This document shows, one piece after another, positions 12,342 to 24,792 of a stretch of DNA of 64,000 bases. Under the pieces are notes generated by a model, which saw nothing but the letters and a program-made list of their open reading frames with translations, did not search any database and was not told the origin of the DNA. Location: NCBI GenBank assembly GCA_013397865.1, contig VZTI01005567.1, positions 1-64,000 of the forward strand, written 5' to 3'. Position numbers and translations under genes: made by a program. This stretch comes from Struthidea cinerea (Eukaryota > Chordata > Aves > Passeriformes > Corcoracidae). Within the stretch, counting starts at the first letter, position 1. Every line of letters starts with the position of its first letter.

Positions 12342-13157
12342 CTATTTCATAATAACATTCTTTATAATATGATTTCATTTTTGTATCGGTTTTATAATCT
12401 ATGGAAATGGCAGCCAGGTAGCCCTCCTTGAGTGGCACACTTGTCTCAAATAAGGCAAGGCTAAGATTTGACTTAAATAGAAAAACATACTTTTAGTATA
12501 AGCTTCTTTGCCATACCCTGTACTTTATGCATGTATTTCTTTATATACAATTGAAGTCAGATGATTAGAGTGCAAATTTTGTAAAGTCTGTGTATGTGTA
12601 TTTTTGTTTTGAGGGGCTTTCTCCATTCTCTTTCCCAAAAGGAGAGAGATCCATGATTAAAAAAAAAAAAAAAAATCTTTTTTGCACCATAACAAAGCTC
12701 CTTTTCTCAACAGGCGAGAAGAGTATGCCATGAGTACATACTGTATTGGTGTATAAGGGTGTAAAGGGTGTGTCTGCCAGTGATGATGTATATGGATCGG
12801 GCACCAACTGATCTCAACCAGACAGAAAATTAGCACCCCATCTCAAATGTGGAAGAAGAGTTTAGTAGTAAGTGTGAATTGTAGCTTTGTAAAGCAGCTG
12901 TACCTCCTAAAGCCCAAGGAAACAATAAATAGTAACTAAGTCTGTGCGTTTATGAGGTATTTTCAGATATTCCTGGGAATCAGTTTTATATTTTGGCCTT
13001 GTGTAATGGATTGCCATCTTCAGTGGTTGCTATTCAGTTTTTTGGAATGCCTGCCCTTGAATCGACGCCTGGTATATTGAGTCACAGAATGCCAATAAGA
13101 CAGGCAGAACAAATGCAACTTAACATCTCACAACAATCTATTCTATATATTTATTTT
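12342..13157 (-). other. Sequence downstream of the KCNMB1 stop (3' UTR or flank)
   Basis: Lies 3' of the KCNMB1 stop codon on the minus strand and probably includes its 3' UTR. An AATAAA on the minus strand sits at 13150-13155, only 3 bases after the stop. A poly-A run is at 12659-12675 on the plus strand. The true cleavage site cannot be fixed from sequence. Confidence 0.4.
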
Positions 13158-13427
13158 TCACTGCCAAGCAGAAAGAACAGAAACATACTGACTTATTTTT
13201 ACCAGAACAATAATCAGACATCCACCAGTAAACATGAGTGTAGGCCAGAGGAAAGCAAAGAGGAGGCCTTTTGAGGGATAAAGTCTGCTTAAAATGACAT
13301 TGGTCTGTGTTCCTCCTGGGTCATAGTAACAAGGGAAAGTCTGGTATTTTTTGAAATTGCTTGCAATTGTTTCTATTAGTGCTTTAACTTCTTTAGGGTT
13401 CTCCAACTTGTCTGGGACGTATGAGCA
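13158..13427 (-). CDS. KCNMB1: KCNMB1 last coding exon (residues 112-200)
   Basis: The acceptor is TTATTTCAG|TGC at 13427, and the TGA stop is at 13160-13158. It encodes CSYVPDKLENPKEV..., the FPCYYDPGG segment with the last loop cysteine (about 144), NVILSRLYPSKGLL, then the second transmembrane segment LLFAFLWPTLMFTGGCLIIV and the short cytosolic tail VKISQYVSVLSAWQ. The mammalian second glycosylation sequon (N-E-T, recalled from the human protein) is replaced by TQTNV here, so that site appears absent. Confidence 0.95.
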   Translation of the reverse strand, partial: CSYVPDKLENPKEVKALIETIASNFKKYQTFPCYYDPGGTQTNVILSRLYPSKGLLFAFLWPTLMFTGGCLIIVLVKISQYVSVLSAWQ

Positions 13428-16400
13428 CTGAAATAAGAAATCAAGGTGATTCATTATAACAAATACTCTAAGACAAAGTTTGTAGTTAAGTCAGATTGAG
13501 TGAAAAAATCACATTACTGCTGACAAAATCTTCTGCAGTTTGGCATCCCTGGAGATTGTCTTGGTTTCATCATGTTCATTTGCCATGCCATGCTTCCCTC
13601 ATGCCATGCCGTGTTTCCATCAGTATGTCTATGCCCCCTGTCTCCAGATTTACAGATTGGAGTTACGTTGTTGGAAACCAATAACATACATGCCCAAAAA
13701 ACCCCTGCAGTCTTTGAGACTGTCGCTTCTTTATTACACTGCCAAGCTTCAGTTCCTAACAGAGCTTCTAGGCACGGCCACAGCAGGAAAGTGTTAGTAG
13801 TGCAGAAATTCACACTGGTTTGTCAGTGTGCAGGAGAATGAAGTTGTTTTACTGCGCACCTCTGATTGTAACTAGGTAGAAAAATACAGCAAGCACGGCT
13901 GTTGGAGGCTTCCTACTTGTCCTTATAAAACAGAACTATTTTGACCTGTAGTAATGCAGAGTTATTTAGTCCTCAGTGGAAATAGTCTTTGAAGCAGTAT
14001 TTTTTGTTTGTTTGTTTGTTTTTCATAACCTTTTTTTTCTGCAGTATTATTTTTTGTGTACATAATAATGCTTGAATGTACTAAACTGGAACCTGGCCAA
14101 GGCAAAAGCAGGGATGGCTCCTGACCTGAAAATTTTACTTGTGTTAATGCAAGTAGATAGGACATCAACAAATTGCCTCCCCTCGTAAGGAACAAGACTC
14201 TTGTTTCCATCTATAGTCGGTAATTTCTGCTTTGCTCTTTCACTGCATGTAGCTTTCCCTGAGACAGTCACTCTAAAGATAGGTATTAGCTAGAAAAATT
14301 CTCTTCAGCTGAAGTGTTTTATGCTATTAGGTTTGCACTGTGTGAAGGTATAATCTATGTAAATTCTTTGCATTTGTAATCTGAGCGTGTTTGTTCTGGA
14401 TTCTGAAAGCACTTCCATCTTGGGCATCCAAGACCTGAATTTTCATGTAAGAGAGTTGTTGAGGTGCAATAACGCCTCCGAAATACTCGTGGGTTTGGAA
14501 CTGGACTGAACCTGACCTTCCTTGGGATAGGGTACCTGAAGGAGCACTTTTTGTTCTGGGGGAGCAAGCCTGAAAATACTGAACACTCTGCTGATTACCA
14601 AGCCGAAATACTGGTGGGAACAAAGGAATAAGACCTTTTGTTTTTCCCTTCCCTAATCTTTCACAGACCTCTAACACCAAATGAATATTGTGCACCACAT
14701 TTCTGTTCCAACTATGGGCGCACTCATTCTCTAGGGGAGAGATCCATAAAATGATTAACCAAAGGACCCCTACCACAATACTCAGCATCTCTGCCTTACG
14801 CAGGTGCTTGTGACAGCGCTACCGGCCTCTCCCTGAGTCCGGGGAACTGCTACAGAGCAAAACAAAGGCAAATGGGTTTTCTGTGTGATAATTGTCCAAA
14901 ATCACTGATTTGTTTCTTCTGTCTAAAATGTGCATCATGTTGCCATTTTCTCCTTCTTTATTCCCTGTTTCATATTATGCACCTAAAATGCAAGTAAAAT
15001 TGGGATTCGTGCTCTTACTTTAGATGGTTTTAAACTTGATGTCTCTTACGTGCTAATTCAACAAGGAACTGAGCAAGCCACAGCTTATAAACCATTTGTT
15101 ACAATGGATCTTCAACTGGGAGGCCTACATGTTTGAAAATGTTCAGAAGTGTTGTATATTCGTGTTGGTGTAATTCCTTAAAGAGTATTAACTAAATATT
15201 TAATGTAATGTTTAAAATAAAATCCAAAACTGTGTAATTTCCAGAATGCTTTAAAATTGCCTTGGTCTAAACCCAGATGTTAATATGTAAAAGATGAGTA
15301 ACGCCTGCTGTTACTGTGCTGCTTGGTTTAAAAACCATAAGCCCTTCTCCTCAAAAGCGTTCAATAGTACCAGAGAATGAGCGTGCAATCTGTGTTGCAA
15401 GTACCTTAGGATTTCTTTCCAGTGTATCTTCAGTCTGGTAGAGCATAACCTCCTGTCCTGAGGCTGTCAGATTAACCCACACCTGCAGACACGGGTAAGG
15501 AAAGATTTCTTCATCCTCTGAGCCTTCGCTGTTTGGGCAGAAAACTTTGTCCTTGATGTTGGCTTTGAGTACCTTGCACATGGTTTCTGTTGTCCACACA
15601 CTACAAAAACAAAACAAAAGGTATTTCTTTGAAGCTCATCAGAAGCATCTGTTGCAAGTTGCATGTGAAAATACATCTGTGTGTGGTGGCTTGGCTGGAG
15701 TTCATAGATGCTCCATCCTGCTGTGATGAACTGTGCCCAACCTGAACCTGGAGAAGGGCTGCCATAGCGAGTAAATTCAAGAAAGCATTTTCGTTGTTGT
15801 TGCTGTTGTTTTTTATGTATTCTGCGGTTTTCAGTTAGATTCTGATCTCCCCATGTGTAACCGGTTTTGTGTTATTCAAGAGAGCAAAATTGCTATGGAT
15901 TTTAAAGTTTGGTAGTAAACACTTGGAATGCAGTACACTTCATGTCTCAGAAATATTTTGACTGATTTCATTCAATAAGCCTCAGAACTCAGATCAGTAC
16001 CCATGTTTTTCCCCCCTTCTCTTTATCTTTATTGCATGGGCCTCTTGCATAAATAAGTAGCAGGATTTTTTCTGGAAAAAGTTAGTTTTAGCTTTTGCTT
16101 ATCCATTTTTCTCAGGAGTTACTTTTCTAATATTGATAACACAGTAAACTTTTGCTCACAGTATTACACTTTGGTGGCAAAAAAAGTCAAGAAATAGTCT
16201 CACTCCAATTCTTACGAAACGGATCTTGTTACATGTATCCGTCTTTTGTAATGTAATCTGGAGGCAGGAAAAAAAATTAAATATATGTGAATTACTCTGT
16301 TTTAAAGAGAATAGTTTTCAAATAGTTTTGAGACTAAAGGTGCTCTAGTAAGAATAATGAGGTGGATGTCCTTGCATTCTCTGTCATAATCTTGAAATAT

Positions 16401-17167
16401 GAACAAGGGAGCTGCACTCCTTGTTACTTTGATATTTTGCAAATTGATTTTGTGTGTGTAGGCAGAACTTGCAAAATTAAATAGAAGTGTGGGTATTAGT
16501 AACTCCTTCAGCATTCATTATTTTCTGCAATATTTGCTGTGGCACACTGCGTTGTTGAAGGTGGTAGCTTCTTATGATGGTTAATTTGGAAGTAAGATAC
16601 AGATTCTTGAGTAAACAATTTTACCATGACTTCCATTGCTCAAGTTTTATTAAACACAACACTCTCCTGCACCCGAAAAAGCTTTTTTGAACTCTTCTTA
16701 TTTATGCAAAGCTTGGCTTTTCATTGTCAAGCTTTGATAAGCGTGGTTGGCTTTTTGACTTTACAGTAAATGTTTCGATTCAGTCTGTTTTGTTTAGCTC
16801 TGAAGAGAATAATTTCTTCTTTTTTGTGCTCACTTGTGCGTGCCTGATGAATTCTTGGCACATGTTTTTTTTTTTTTTTCTCTTCTGTCTTAAATCCTTA
16901 TGAGCTCTTTGAGAGCACTTTGTTTATTGTACACTGTACTTACATATATTTTATCACTGTTTTAATTGTTGTATATGATGCTGACAGGAAAAAGAATAGC
17001 TTTGTTTCATAAACAAATGGCTCTTATTACCTCTTAGTGTAAAATGGCACAATGGTGATCCCAATAAAAAAGTACATCATCATGGAGCACGCAACCATTC
17101 CCAGTCCCAGGCAGAGGGCTCTCGTCTCGCCTCGCTTTTGTGCAGTCACCAGCTTCTTTCCCAGCAT
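13158..17167 (-). CDS. KCNMB1: Calcium-activated potassium channel (BK) subunit beta-1, complete coding region in three exons
   Basis: Joining 17167-17031, 15600-15405 and 13427-13158 on the minus strand gives 603 bases, 200 residues plus TGA. The human protein has 191. All four internal splice sites are canonical and phases agree: AG|T forms Ser46 at the first junction, and the second is in phase 0. Two membrane segments (about 18-40 and 165-187) flank a cysteine-bearing extracellular loop, as in the KCNMB family. The beta-1 subunit associates with the Slo1 pore in smooth muscle and raises its calcium sensitivity. It is recognised as beta-1 by its N-terminus (KRGETRALCLGL) and C-terminal VKISQYVSVLSA. 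The gene lies antisense inside the first KCNIP1 intron. Any non-coding first exon upstream of 17167 was not identified. Confidence 0.95.
15405..15600 (-). CDS. KCNMB1: KCNMB1 middle coding exon (residues 46-111, extracellular loop)
   Basis: Acceptor TTTTGTAG|TGTGTGG at 15600; donor CCTAAG|GTACTT at 15405. It encodes SVWTTETMCKVLK..., an acidic stretch SEGSEDEE, then FPYPCLQVWVNLTASGQEVM and YQTEDTLERNPK. The cysteines at about residues 54, 67 and 83 fit the conserved disulphide scaffold. Asn89-Leu-Thr is a glycosylation sequon matching the first one in mammals. The acidic stretch seems to lengthen the loop relative to mammalian beta-1. Confidence 0.95.
17031..17167 (-). CDS. KCNMB1: KCNMB1 first coding exon (residues 1-46)
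   Basis: The ATG is at 17167-17165 on the minus strand. The translation starts MLGKKLVTAQKRGETRALCL, then a first transmembrane segment rich in M, Y, F and I, ending IVPFYTK plus AG of the next codon. The donor is GAG|GTAATA at 17031/17030. Human KCNMB1 starts MVKKLV. Here there is a Leu-Gly after Met, so the protein is one residue longer at the start. The basic cytosolic N-terminus is conserved. Confidence 0.95.
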
Positions 17168-20100
17168 GATTCAGAGTTGCAAAACTCGAACAACCTCTTT
17201 TTGGTGTAAAATAAAATACAGAAAAGAGAGGTAAAACATGATAGTTATTGTAGTAGTGTAACAAGTTTCTGAAATATAATCAATGGAGGAACAGACCCAT
17301 TTTTGCAAAAACTAGAACTAAAAAAACCGAACCAAACATGCTGTTTTTGTTATCATTAGACTCCTCTTTTACTTTTTTAATTTATCAGGTACTTTAGGAA
17401 GTGTGGGTGTGCGTGTAAGGCTGCGTGAAGGGAAACCCTTCCCAGAGTGAAATCCTTTTTACATGATGCCTTTTCTTTTGCGGTAGTTTGAAATGGGGTT
17501 GTTTTATCTCAAAAGAACTGAAATAACTAAAAATTTAGCATTTGAGATTTCTGACTTCTGCGTGTTTGCTTGGCCGTGTCCATTCAGAGGTGCTCCAAAC
17601 CTGATGTCTGAGGACTGTTGGTGCAACACTGGGGAGCTAACTCTTGGGCACAGCTGTCTGAACCTGAGCTCCGAACTGACTGGCATTAGCCCCTCCACTC
17701 TCTTGACAAAAAGCATTTTAAATGATCCACCATAAATCATCCATATTGTTTTGTTGAAGAGAATCTGACAATTATTGCCAGGAGTCCATATGCCATTAAA
17801 TCATTGTGAGTGACGTATAGGTTTCTATAGAAATAGTCCAGAACTTTCCCTGTAAGTTCAACTCATCACCAGTATCTGCTGCACTGACAGCTGTGATTGC
17901 AGGTTGTGGGGTTTTGTTTTTTTATGAAAACATGGCACAAGCTATTTTTATGGCAAATGACAAGACTGGCAAGATTTGTGTGGGCTTTTTGGGGATAAGA
18001 GAGGAAAGCAGAGCAGAAGGAGAAAAGGACGATGTTACATTCACGCAGAATCAGTTTTCAGTTCTGTTCTCCTGCGCGAGGCAATGGTGCACGGCTTTAG
18101 GCAGTGCATTTTCAGGATTTTAGTTTCAGGTGTGTGCAACTATTTAGTGTTTATCCTTACTGGCTGGCCTTCAGGATGGCATGGTTCCTGCCTAAATGCA
18201 CCTGCGCTCAGACTTAAATTTATATACAATGTAAGACAAGCACAAACCAAAGTTGGCGAATAGGCTCTTCAGGTTATCTGTGAGCAGATGGTGTCCAGCT
18301 GCTAAAGGCTGGCAGAGCCATGGTGTGACTGAAATTAGGGGACCATGCTGAATTTGGTGAAAGATGAGATAGCCCTCAAAGCTATGAGCATGAGCTCTTA
18401 AAGGAACAAATGGAAATATATCCTGAATGTTCCTTCCTTTCCTGCTACTTCTGGTTTTCACTGATAAAAGCGCCTCACTTTGACTGTTTAATGATCAAAG
18501 GAAAAAGGCATTTGAAAATTAACACGCTGCTGTTTTTAGACTGCTATAACACCTGAGTGTTAGTTCTGGTAGCAATAAAAATATAGGTGTCTGTGGACAG
18601 TAAAACAGCTTTGGTCATTTAGCATAACTTCGGGTTAGTTGCAGATTTCAAGTACATATTTTGAAGTTGGTGGTACATGATATCATCAAAGCGTACGGCT
18701 GTTTTTAGATGTCCCTAGAAACTAAAAGAGTTATTTTTAGAATACCGAATTTTGTTCACTTCCATATTTAATTCCACTTTAAATAAAACATCCACATCCA
18801 CTGTGAATTTTGCATACAGCATTTTGAGAGAAATTGTTTTTCTGATGATCACGTATAATTCACTGGCATTTTTAGAAGCATCTCAATTTTAAAATTGCCA
18901 TAGATGAACTTTCCCTGTTTACTGCCATTTGAGTTTAATACAGAATGTGAGCTAATGCCCTTAAGTAAGGCTGCATTGTGTTTTGCTTGGTCAGTGGGGC
19001 TATAGATAGAACATGTGGTATCAAATGCTCCTAGCACGCTTGTGCTGCACCTGCATACTCACGTATAACTACATGGAGAGGAGTGTGCAACAGGGAAACT
19101 TGCGCGGTGTCAGTGACGGTTCCTTGGAACCTTCTGTCGTTTCTTTTAGTTTGGAAAATGGGAAATAACACTAAAAAAACCAAACGAATTCTAAAATACT
19201 TAGAATATCGGAACACTGTGCAACACGGCACCTTAATACTAATGGTTATTAAGATGGCTCTCCTTTCCCTATTGTGCTGCTTGGTCAGAGGGGAAAGTGG
19301 AATAAAGGAACATTATCGGCCCTGGAGCACAGGCCCTGTGAGATCATATGGTACTGGAGTAGCAGGTCCTTATAGCACAATGGGGAGATAATGATAGATG
19401 ACTGAAAACCTGTGTTATTAGCAAGAAATTCTTACGTACAGTAGCAATGATTAATTTTGTATGAGAAATTGGAAAAATGAAAGACTGATACTGCCACTGT
19501 GTCTTGTGGAAAACTTCTAGTGGCCTAGAGCTGTTAACATATTGAATTTTGATGACCCATAATATTTGCAGAGCTGTCCCCTTTACACGGAGAAGCAGTG
19601 GGGTAATCAACCGCGTTGTTACACGGAAAACAAGAACTGTGGGACTATTAACCGAAGAATTAATGAGAAATCTAATTGCTCCAAAAGTCTGCTTGAACGC
19701 CGACCACACATATGCAGCAGAAGTACCACAAAACTCATCCTTCAAATAATCTGAAACTAACAGACCATCACTTAAAGACACAAAAGGAACTTGTATGTGT
19801 AAATTGGAAATTTTTCTCAAGTGGCCCAGAGGTTAAATGCAGTTTTGTTCCCCATCCTGAGACCAGACAGACTGCCTGACCCTGGCTCTCTGCAAGAGCT
19901 GCTAAGTGATGCTGTTTGTCTTTGCTCCCCCAGTTCAGACAACTGCTCCACCCCAAAGAGAATAAGGGCATATAAATTATGCAGAGAATGTTAACAAGAA
20001 AGGTTCATCTAAAATTATCACCCTGAGTGCTTCTATAGACATAAAAAATAACCAGCTATGTCTTCAGACCGAGTAAAACAGGGGGGCTTACATCATTGTT

Positions 20101-21517
20101 ATGTTGCCGTAGCAAATTAGCTGTAAATGTTGTCCCTAAAACTGAAATACACATTTTCTGGTGCATTTTTTTCTGCTTTCAAATGTAGAAGACCAGAAAA
20201 ATCTGTAACACTATTTCATGCGTGTGCAGAAGAATTTAAGAGGAAACACAGGACTGCAAAGGAAACCCATGTGCATTTATTTTTCTTTCTAACATAAACA
20301 TTCCTACGTACTTCTGCTGAAAATCCTTAATTTTCTGGCTCTCAAGACAAAGCAATGTTGCATACATATAGAAAAACATATTTACTTGGAATTTCTTCAT
20401 TGTTTTAAAGGTTATTTTTTTCAGATTAAAAGAATCTTCTGTCTCCTTGCTCGGTCCATGTATATTAGAAGTTCGGAGTGTTGAAATAGCTGATTTAGTG
20501 TTTCCTCTGACAAAACCGTTAAATCTTTTAAAATGAAGCACTGCAGAAGACTTGATTGGCTCAGGAAGCCTGAGCAAAATTGAATTGGGAGATGCTGAAG
20601 TGTACAAAGCAAGGCTTAGTCCAGCCTTCAAGAGAAAATTTAAATGTATTTTTGTACTGCAGACTTTGTGTGGTGGTTCCGTACTTATTAGGAATGTGTA
20701 AACTGCAAATGTTTTCATAATGTTCCCTCTGCCTAATCTTCTTCAATCCCAGTTAAATTATGCTGTACATTAGCTGTGCAATTTCAGTGTAGAATAATTG
20801 CATTCATAGCTGCTAGTGATAATCTTAGGAATGCCATCCACTCAGGTTTGGAATTGTCCCCTGTTTTGATCAGAGAGCTATTTGATACTTAGCGGGAAGT
20901 CTTTACCTCCTCCTACTCTCCCATCTTTTGAGGAGTTTCCGGTGGTGTGATCTCTGTGAGTTCAGATGGGGCCTCTCTCTCAAGCTATTCTAGACTGCTC
21001 TTAATTTGGGTAAGGTATGAGTAGCACTGATGAATTTATCTCGCTTGCAGAAGAAAGGCTGCTAAATTCCTCTCTTGAATTTAAGTTGGGAATAAATATT
21101 AACAGTGAGGTAGTGGTGTGGTGTTTTGGTTTGGTTTTTCTTTGAGCTGGTTTATCCCACACTATATGGTGAATCTCCACTGAACATTTATGTATTGCTT
21201 TCAGATGAACATTATGTTCTAATACAGCATCATACCAAGGAGAGCGATGAGAGTCATCCACATCTCTAAAGTGATGAGGACTTTCTAAACAGGCCTGTAC
21301 CCTTTGGTCTCTACCACTTCTACATGCAAAATAGCGATTTGTTTTCTCCTGTCAAATGCAAACTGAAGCCACCTTGTTTTATTCTCAAAACACCTTGTAT
21401 GAACAAAATTAAAATTACTAGCTTTGCTGGATTTGTAAGAGGAGTATAGTACTTGGTGACAGTTTATTGGCCAAATGCTTTTTGTGAGAACCAGTAAGCA
21501 AAAGTTTTAGATTTATA
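17168..21517. other. KCNIP1 intron / KCNMB1 upstream region, no further gene
   Basis: May contain the non-coding first exon and promoter of KCNMB1, but I see no CpG island or distinctive promoter. The two long minus-strand frames (19344-19820 and 20236-20718) lack domains and match chance expectation for AT-rich DNA. Confidence 0.45.
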
Positions 21518-21563
21518 AATATGAGCTCTGTACTGGTTACGTTACTGGAACAGAGCTCATATT
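21518..21563. repeat. Perfect inverted repeat, 14-bp arms with 18-nt loop
   Basis: AATATGAGCTCTGT at 21518-21531 is exactly complementary to ACAGAGCTCATATT at 21550-21563. The 18-base loop itself holds two ACTGG and two GTTAC strings. It would fold into a stable stem-loop. It could be a remnant of a small inverted-repeat transposon or a structured RNA element; nothing shows which. Confidence 0.6.
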
Positions 21564-23466
21564 GACATACTTACTACTGTCTCTGGGTAGAGTTAGCTGG
21601 ATCCTTCGCACTTGCTTAACTGTGTTTCCATGGGTTTTTCAACACTGCTTAGATTCTTCCTTTCTGTTTCAATACTATGCTCATCATTTTCTCATCTGCT
21701 GCCCCTCCACTTAAAACAGGCTGTAGTCAAAGCTACATTTGTGTTAGCACTTTCTTTCCTTTTCCCCACCCTCCATTTCATCCTCTAGCAGTTACAGGCT
21801 TTTCTTGCTGGTACTGGGGGAGTGCTGCGGCCTGGGAACACCAGTTTTTTTCATTACTTAATACGCTTTCTGTGCATCTGGGACCACAAATACTGTATGT
21901 TACAGAGTAAGGGGATGCTGAGCCACAATGGAAAAGTACACAGAAAAGCTTCTCATGTAGCTGTCTTGGAAACCCGAAACAGCAATATTTTGACTGTGTA
22001 ACATGATACAACTATGTTTATTTTATGAAATATGCTGTAACATTTTGCTTTATTACTGAACTGTTTACCTGATGTGCCACTAGAGTGAATTAACGAAGTT
22101 AGCTTTTTTTTTGTCTAAAAACATATGCAGTTGCTTAAGACTAATTCTGTTAGCTTTTAAAAATGGTGGTTCTTAAAAAAAGAAAAAATGGGGGAAAAAA
22201 GACAGAAGTTACTTGATCGGTTCAGCTGTTCTGAAATCTTTCTGGAGTACTTTATTCTTTGATTCTATGCTGTAGAGGGCTGCACAGAAGGAATCAGTTT
22301 AAGAGCAGATTTCTGGGGAGCCTTCAAGAGTTCACGTGCCTGGATCCTCTCTAACTTAGGGGTAGGTAAGCACAACCTCTGAAGTAACGCTGAACACCCA
22401 AAGCCATGAAACTTGTAAGAGTAAAGGTGTATTCACCATTAAAATGAATAAGAACTACGGTCTTATATGAGCTACAGACTCTTAATTTGTGAAAATATTA
22501 TTCCTACCTTTGCTAACAGTTGTGAAGAATGATCAGATTGCATCCAGTTACAAAAGAGAGAACAATTCAGTCTGCATGCTACAGAAAAGTTATCTGCACT
22601 GTCCTCCAGAGTGCTGCAGATATAGAAAGCCTTTTGCTTCCCAAAACACTGTACTTTTAAAAACACAAAGCTATCACATGCTCCCAAAGAAAAACAGTTG
22701 TTGAGAAATATACTCACAGTTTTTGCTGAAATGCTGTGTTCTCTGATGAAAAAAAAAATCTTTTATATGACAGACTTGGGATAGTAGTGGAGCTCAGACC
22801 TGAATGGGATTTTTATAATTTTTTTTCCTTTCCTGTACTTCTCTGGGTTTGCTTCGCTGTGGCTGAACTCCTAACTTAGTTCCCCTATTACAAAGCCTTT
22901 TGTAACCATAAATGGTAAGGTATGAAAGAGCACTGTCCTTTTGGAAATTAATTGCTGGAAACCAGGAAGCCACAATACTAAGACTGAGCTTTCTCATACA
23001 CTAGAGCCCCTTTATGACACATTCCGGTGGATTCGTGTTAAACTATGGCCCTACTCCATTTGTACAACTTTTTTAGTTTAGAAATTTGACAGATCTTTCG
23101 GGTAAGATTTAAGGAATTGAACTGTATTGATGACCAGTGGTATTGATTCTTAATTCTCAATAACCTGAGCCATTACCAGCTGTGTGGGAATGCTTTATTG
23201 CCACTGTTTTCAGTGAGTTTGGATGCAACAGGTGCTAAAATTCTGACTGTGCATCAGAGCCCTGTAGATAAGAACATCCATCATGCCATAGGTGCATTGG
23301 TGGCCAGCATGTTCCTCTAGCCAAAAAGCCAAGCCTATTTCTGGGACATATAAACAGATAAATCCTAGCACATAGCTTCAGAAAAGAGCTAAAATAATGG
23401 AGTTTTTTTGGGGTGTTTTTGTTTGGTTTTTGTTTGGTGGGTTTTTTTTGTTTTTGTTTTTTTTTT
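21564..23466. other. Intronic DNA, no gene seen
   Basis: AT-rich intron. A T/G-rich low-complexity tract (23400-23466) leads into the assembly gap. Confidence 0.5.
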
Positions 23467-23511
23467 NNNNNNNNNNNNNNNNNNNNNNNNNNNNNNNNNN
23501 NNNNNNNNNNN
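23467..23511. other. Assembly gap (45 N) inside a poly-T/GT-rich tract
   Basis: A run of 45 N flanked by T homopolymer on both sides. The left flank is a G/T-only tract of about 65 bp. This is a typical sequencing failure at a homopolymer, and the true length is unknown. Confidence 0.95.
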
Positions 23512-24792
23512 TTTTTTTTTTTTTTTGAGAGAGAAGAAAACTATTATTGGGAGACTAAAGGAATTTAAATGAGTTCATCCAGTACGATCATTAGGAGAGA
23601 ACTGTAAACAAGGGTAGGATATTTGCCCCTCCTTCCCCGCTTTAGGTATCTCAGAATTAGCTGTTTCAGTTTAAGCTGTTCTTCTAAACTTGCTTTTGGT
23701 AAAAGATTTGAAGTTGACATACTCAGAATGTTCGTGCTGTCTGAACATAACTGATGAATCTCCTTCAGTAGGACCCTTTTGTATTATTACAGATGCAGAA
23801 GAGAGCATCCTGGATTTAGATAACTGTCTGGTAGACATTTACAGCTAAGTAAGAGGAAGTCTGCTGCTATAGTCTAGATTGGAAAGACTTATGAGCATAG
23901 TAATTTTATAATATTTGAGAAGTGATGTAGAGAAATTTAAAAAATGACATTTGAAGTCTGGAAAAAAGAGCCTTATGAACAAAAGTTATTTCTGGATAAA
24001 ACAGGATTTGGTTGAGTGGAGTTTTTGACATTTTTGATGCTTAGTAATCAAGACGGGGCATTTCAAAGAGGCAGGCTCTGCTGGCTCAAGGAATAGTCAG
24101 GCTTTTAATCAGGATTTCATTGTAAGTGATTTTTTGATTCTGTGATTCAGGATTCAAGGTAGAATACAAGGTAAGCTGTGCTGAATGAAAGTAATGAATC
24201 TTCAAATTGAAGATTTGTCTTCTGTCTTTTGTCTCCTCTCCCTGTCACTTGGCCTTAATCCCAATGGCTAATACTCAGACATCAATTTCTAACTGCTACA
24301 CTAAAGAGTTCTACTGCAAAATTAACACAAAACTTGTGGATTACAGAGCCAAAATATAGATTAAAAATTTTGAAGTTTCCACAGTGTACTGAAGAAGGTG
24401 CTGGTAGAGTGCTTTGGCTCAGTTTGAGGTGTACCGGTGGTTTATTTGAATAGACAGAAGCTATGCTCCAAGTCTGGTGCTACACACTTCCTTTTGCTTT
24501 TTTTGTTTCCTCTCACATACACTGCTGATGCACAAGTCTAGATGGCCGCTGACTCTTGGAGAGCTAACCCAATAATATAACGTGGGTCTGCTAAAGGGAG
24601 GTGCTATACTGATATCCACTTCTCACCTTGGGATATTTCAATGTGCTACTGATCTGTACCAAGTGACGTGTATGCATTGGAGCTTTATCAAAGGCAAGCC
24701 AGATGCTGTATTATAAACCGTAATTCTGTAAATCACAGTCTAAAATAGCCTTTGTCTTCTGAAAATCACATGGAATATTTTCTTTTTTGCAG
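23512..24792. other. Intronic DNA, no gene seen
   Basis: AT-rich, with no recognised repeat or exon apart from the acceptor-like pyrimidine tract at its right end (24781-24792). Confidence 0.5.

Noticed and set aside
19344..20718. Minus-strand open frames of 158 and 160 codons
   Set aside because: Given the base composition and 64 kb in six frames, a few frames of this size are expected. No domain, splice context or codon pattern supports a gene.
24120..24165. GATTCTGTGATTCAGG, CR1-tail-like
   Set aside because: The sequence before it does not match CR1; too short to call.
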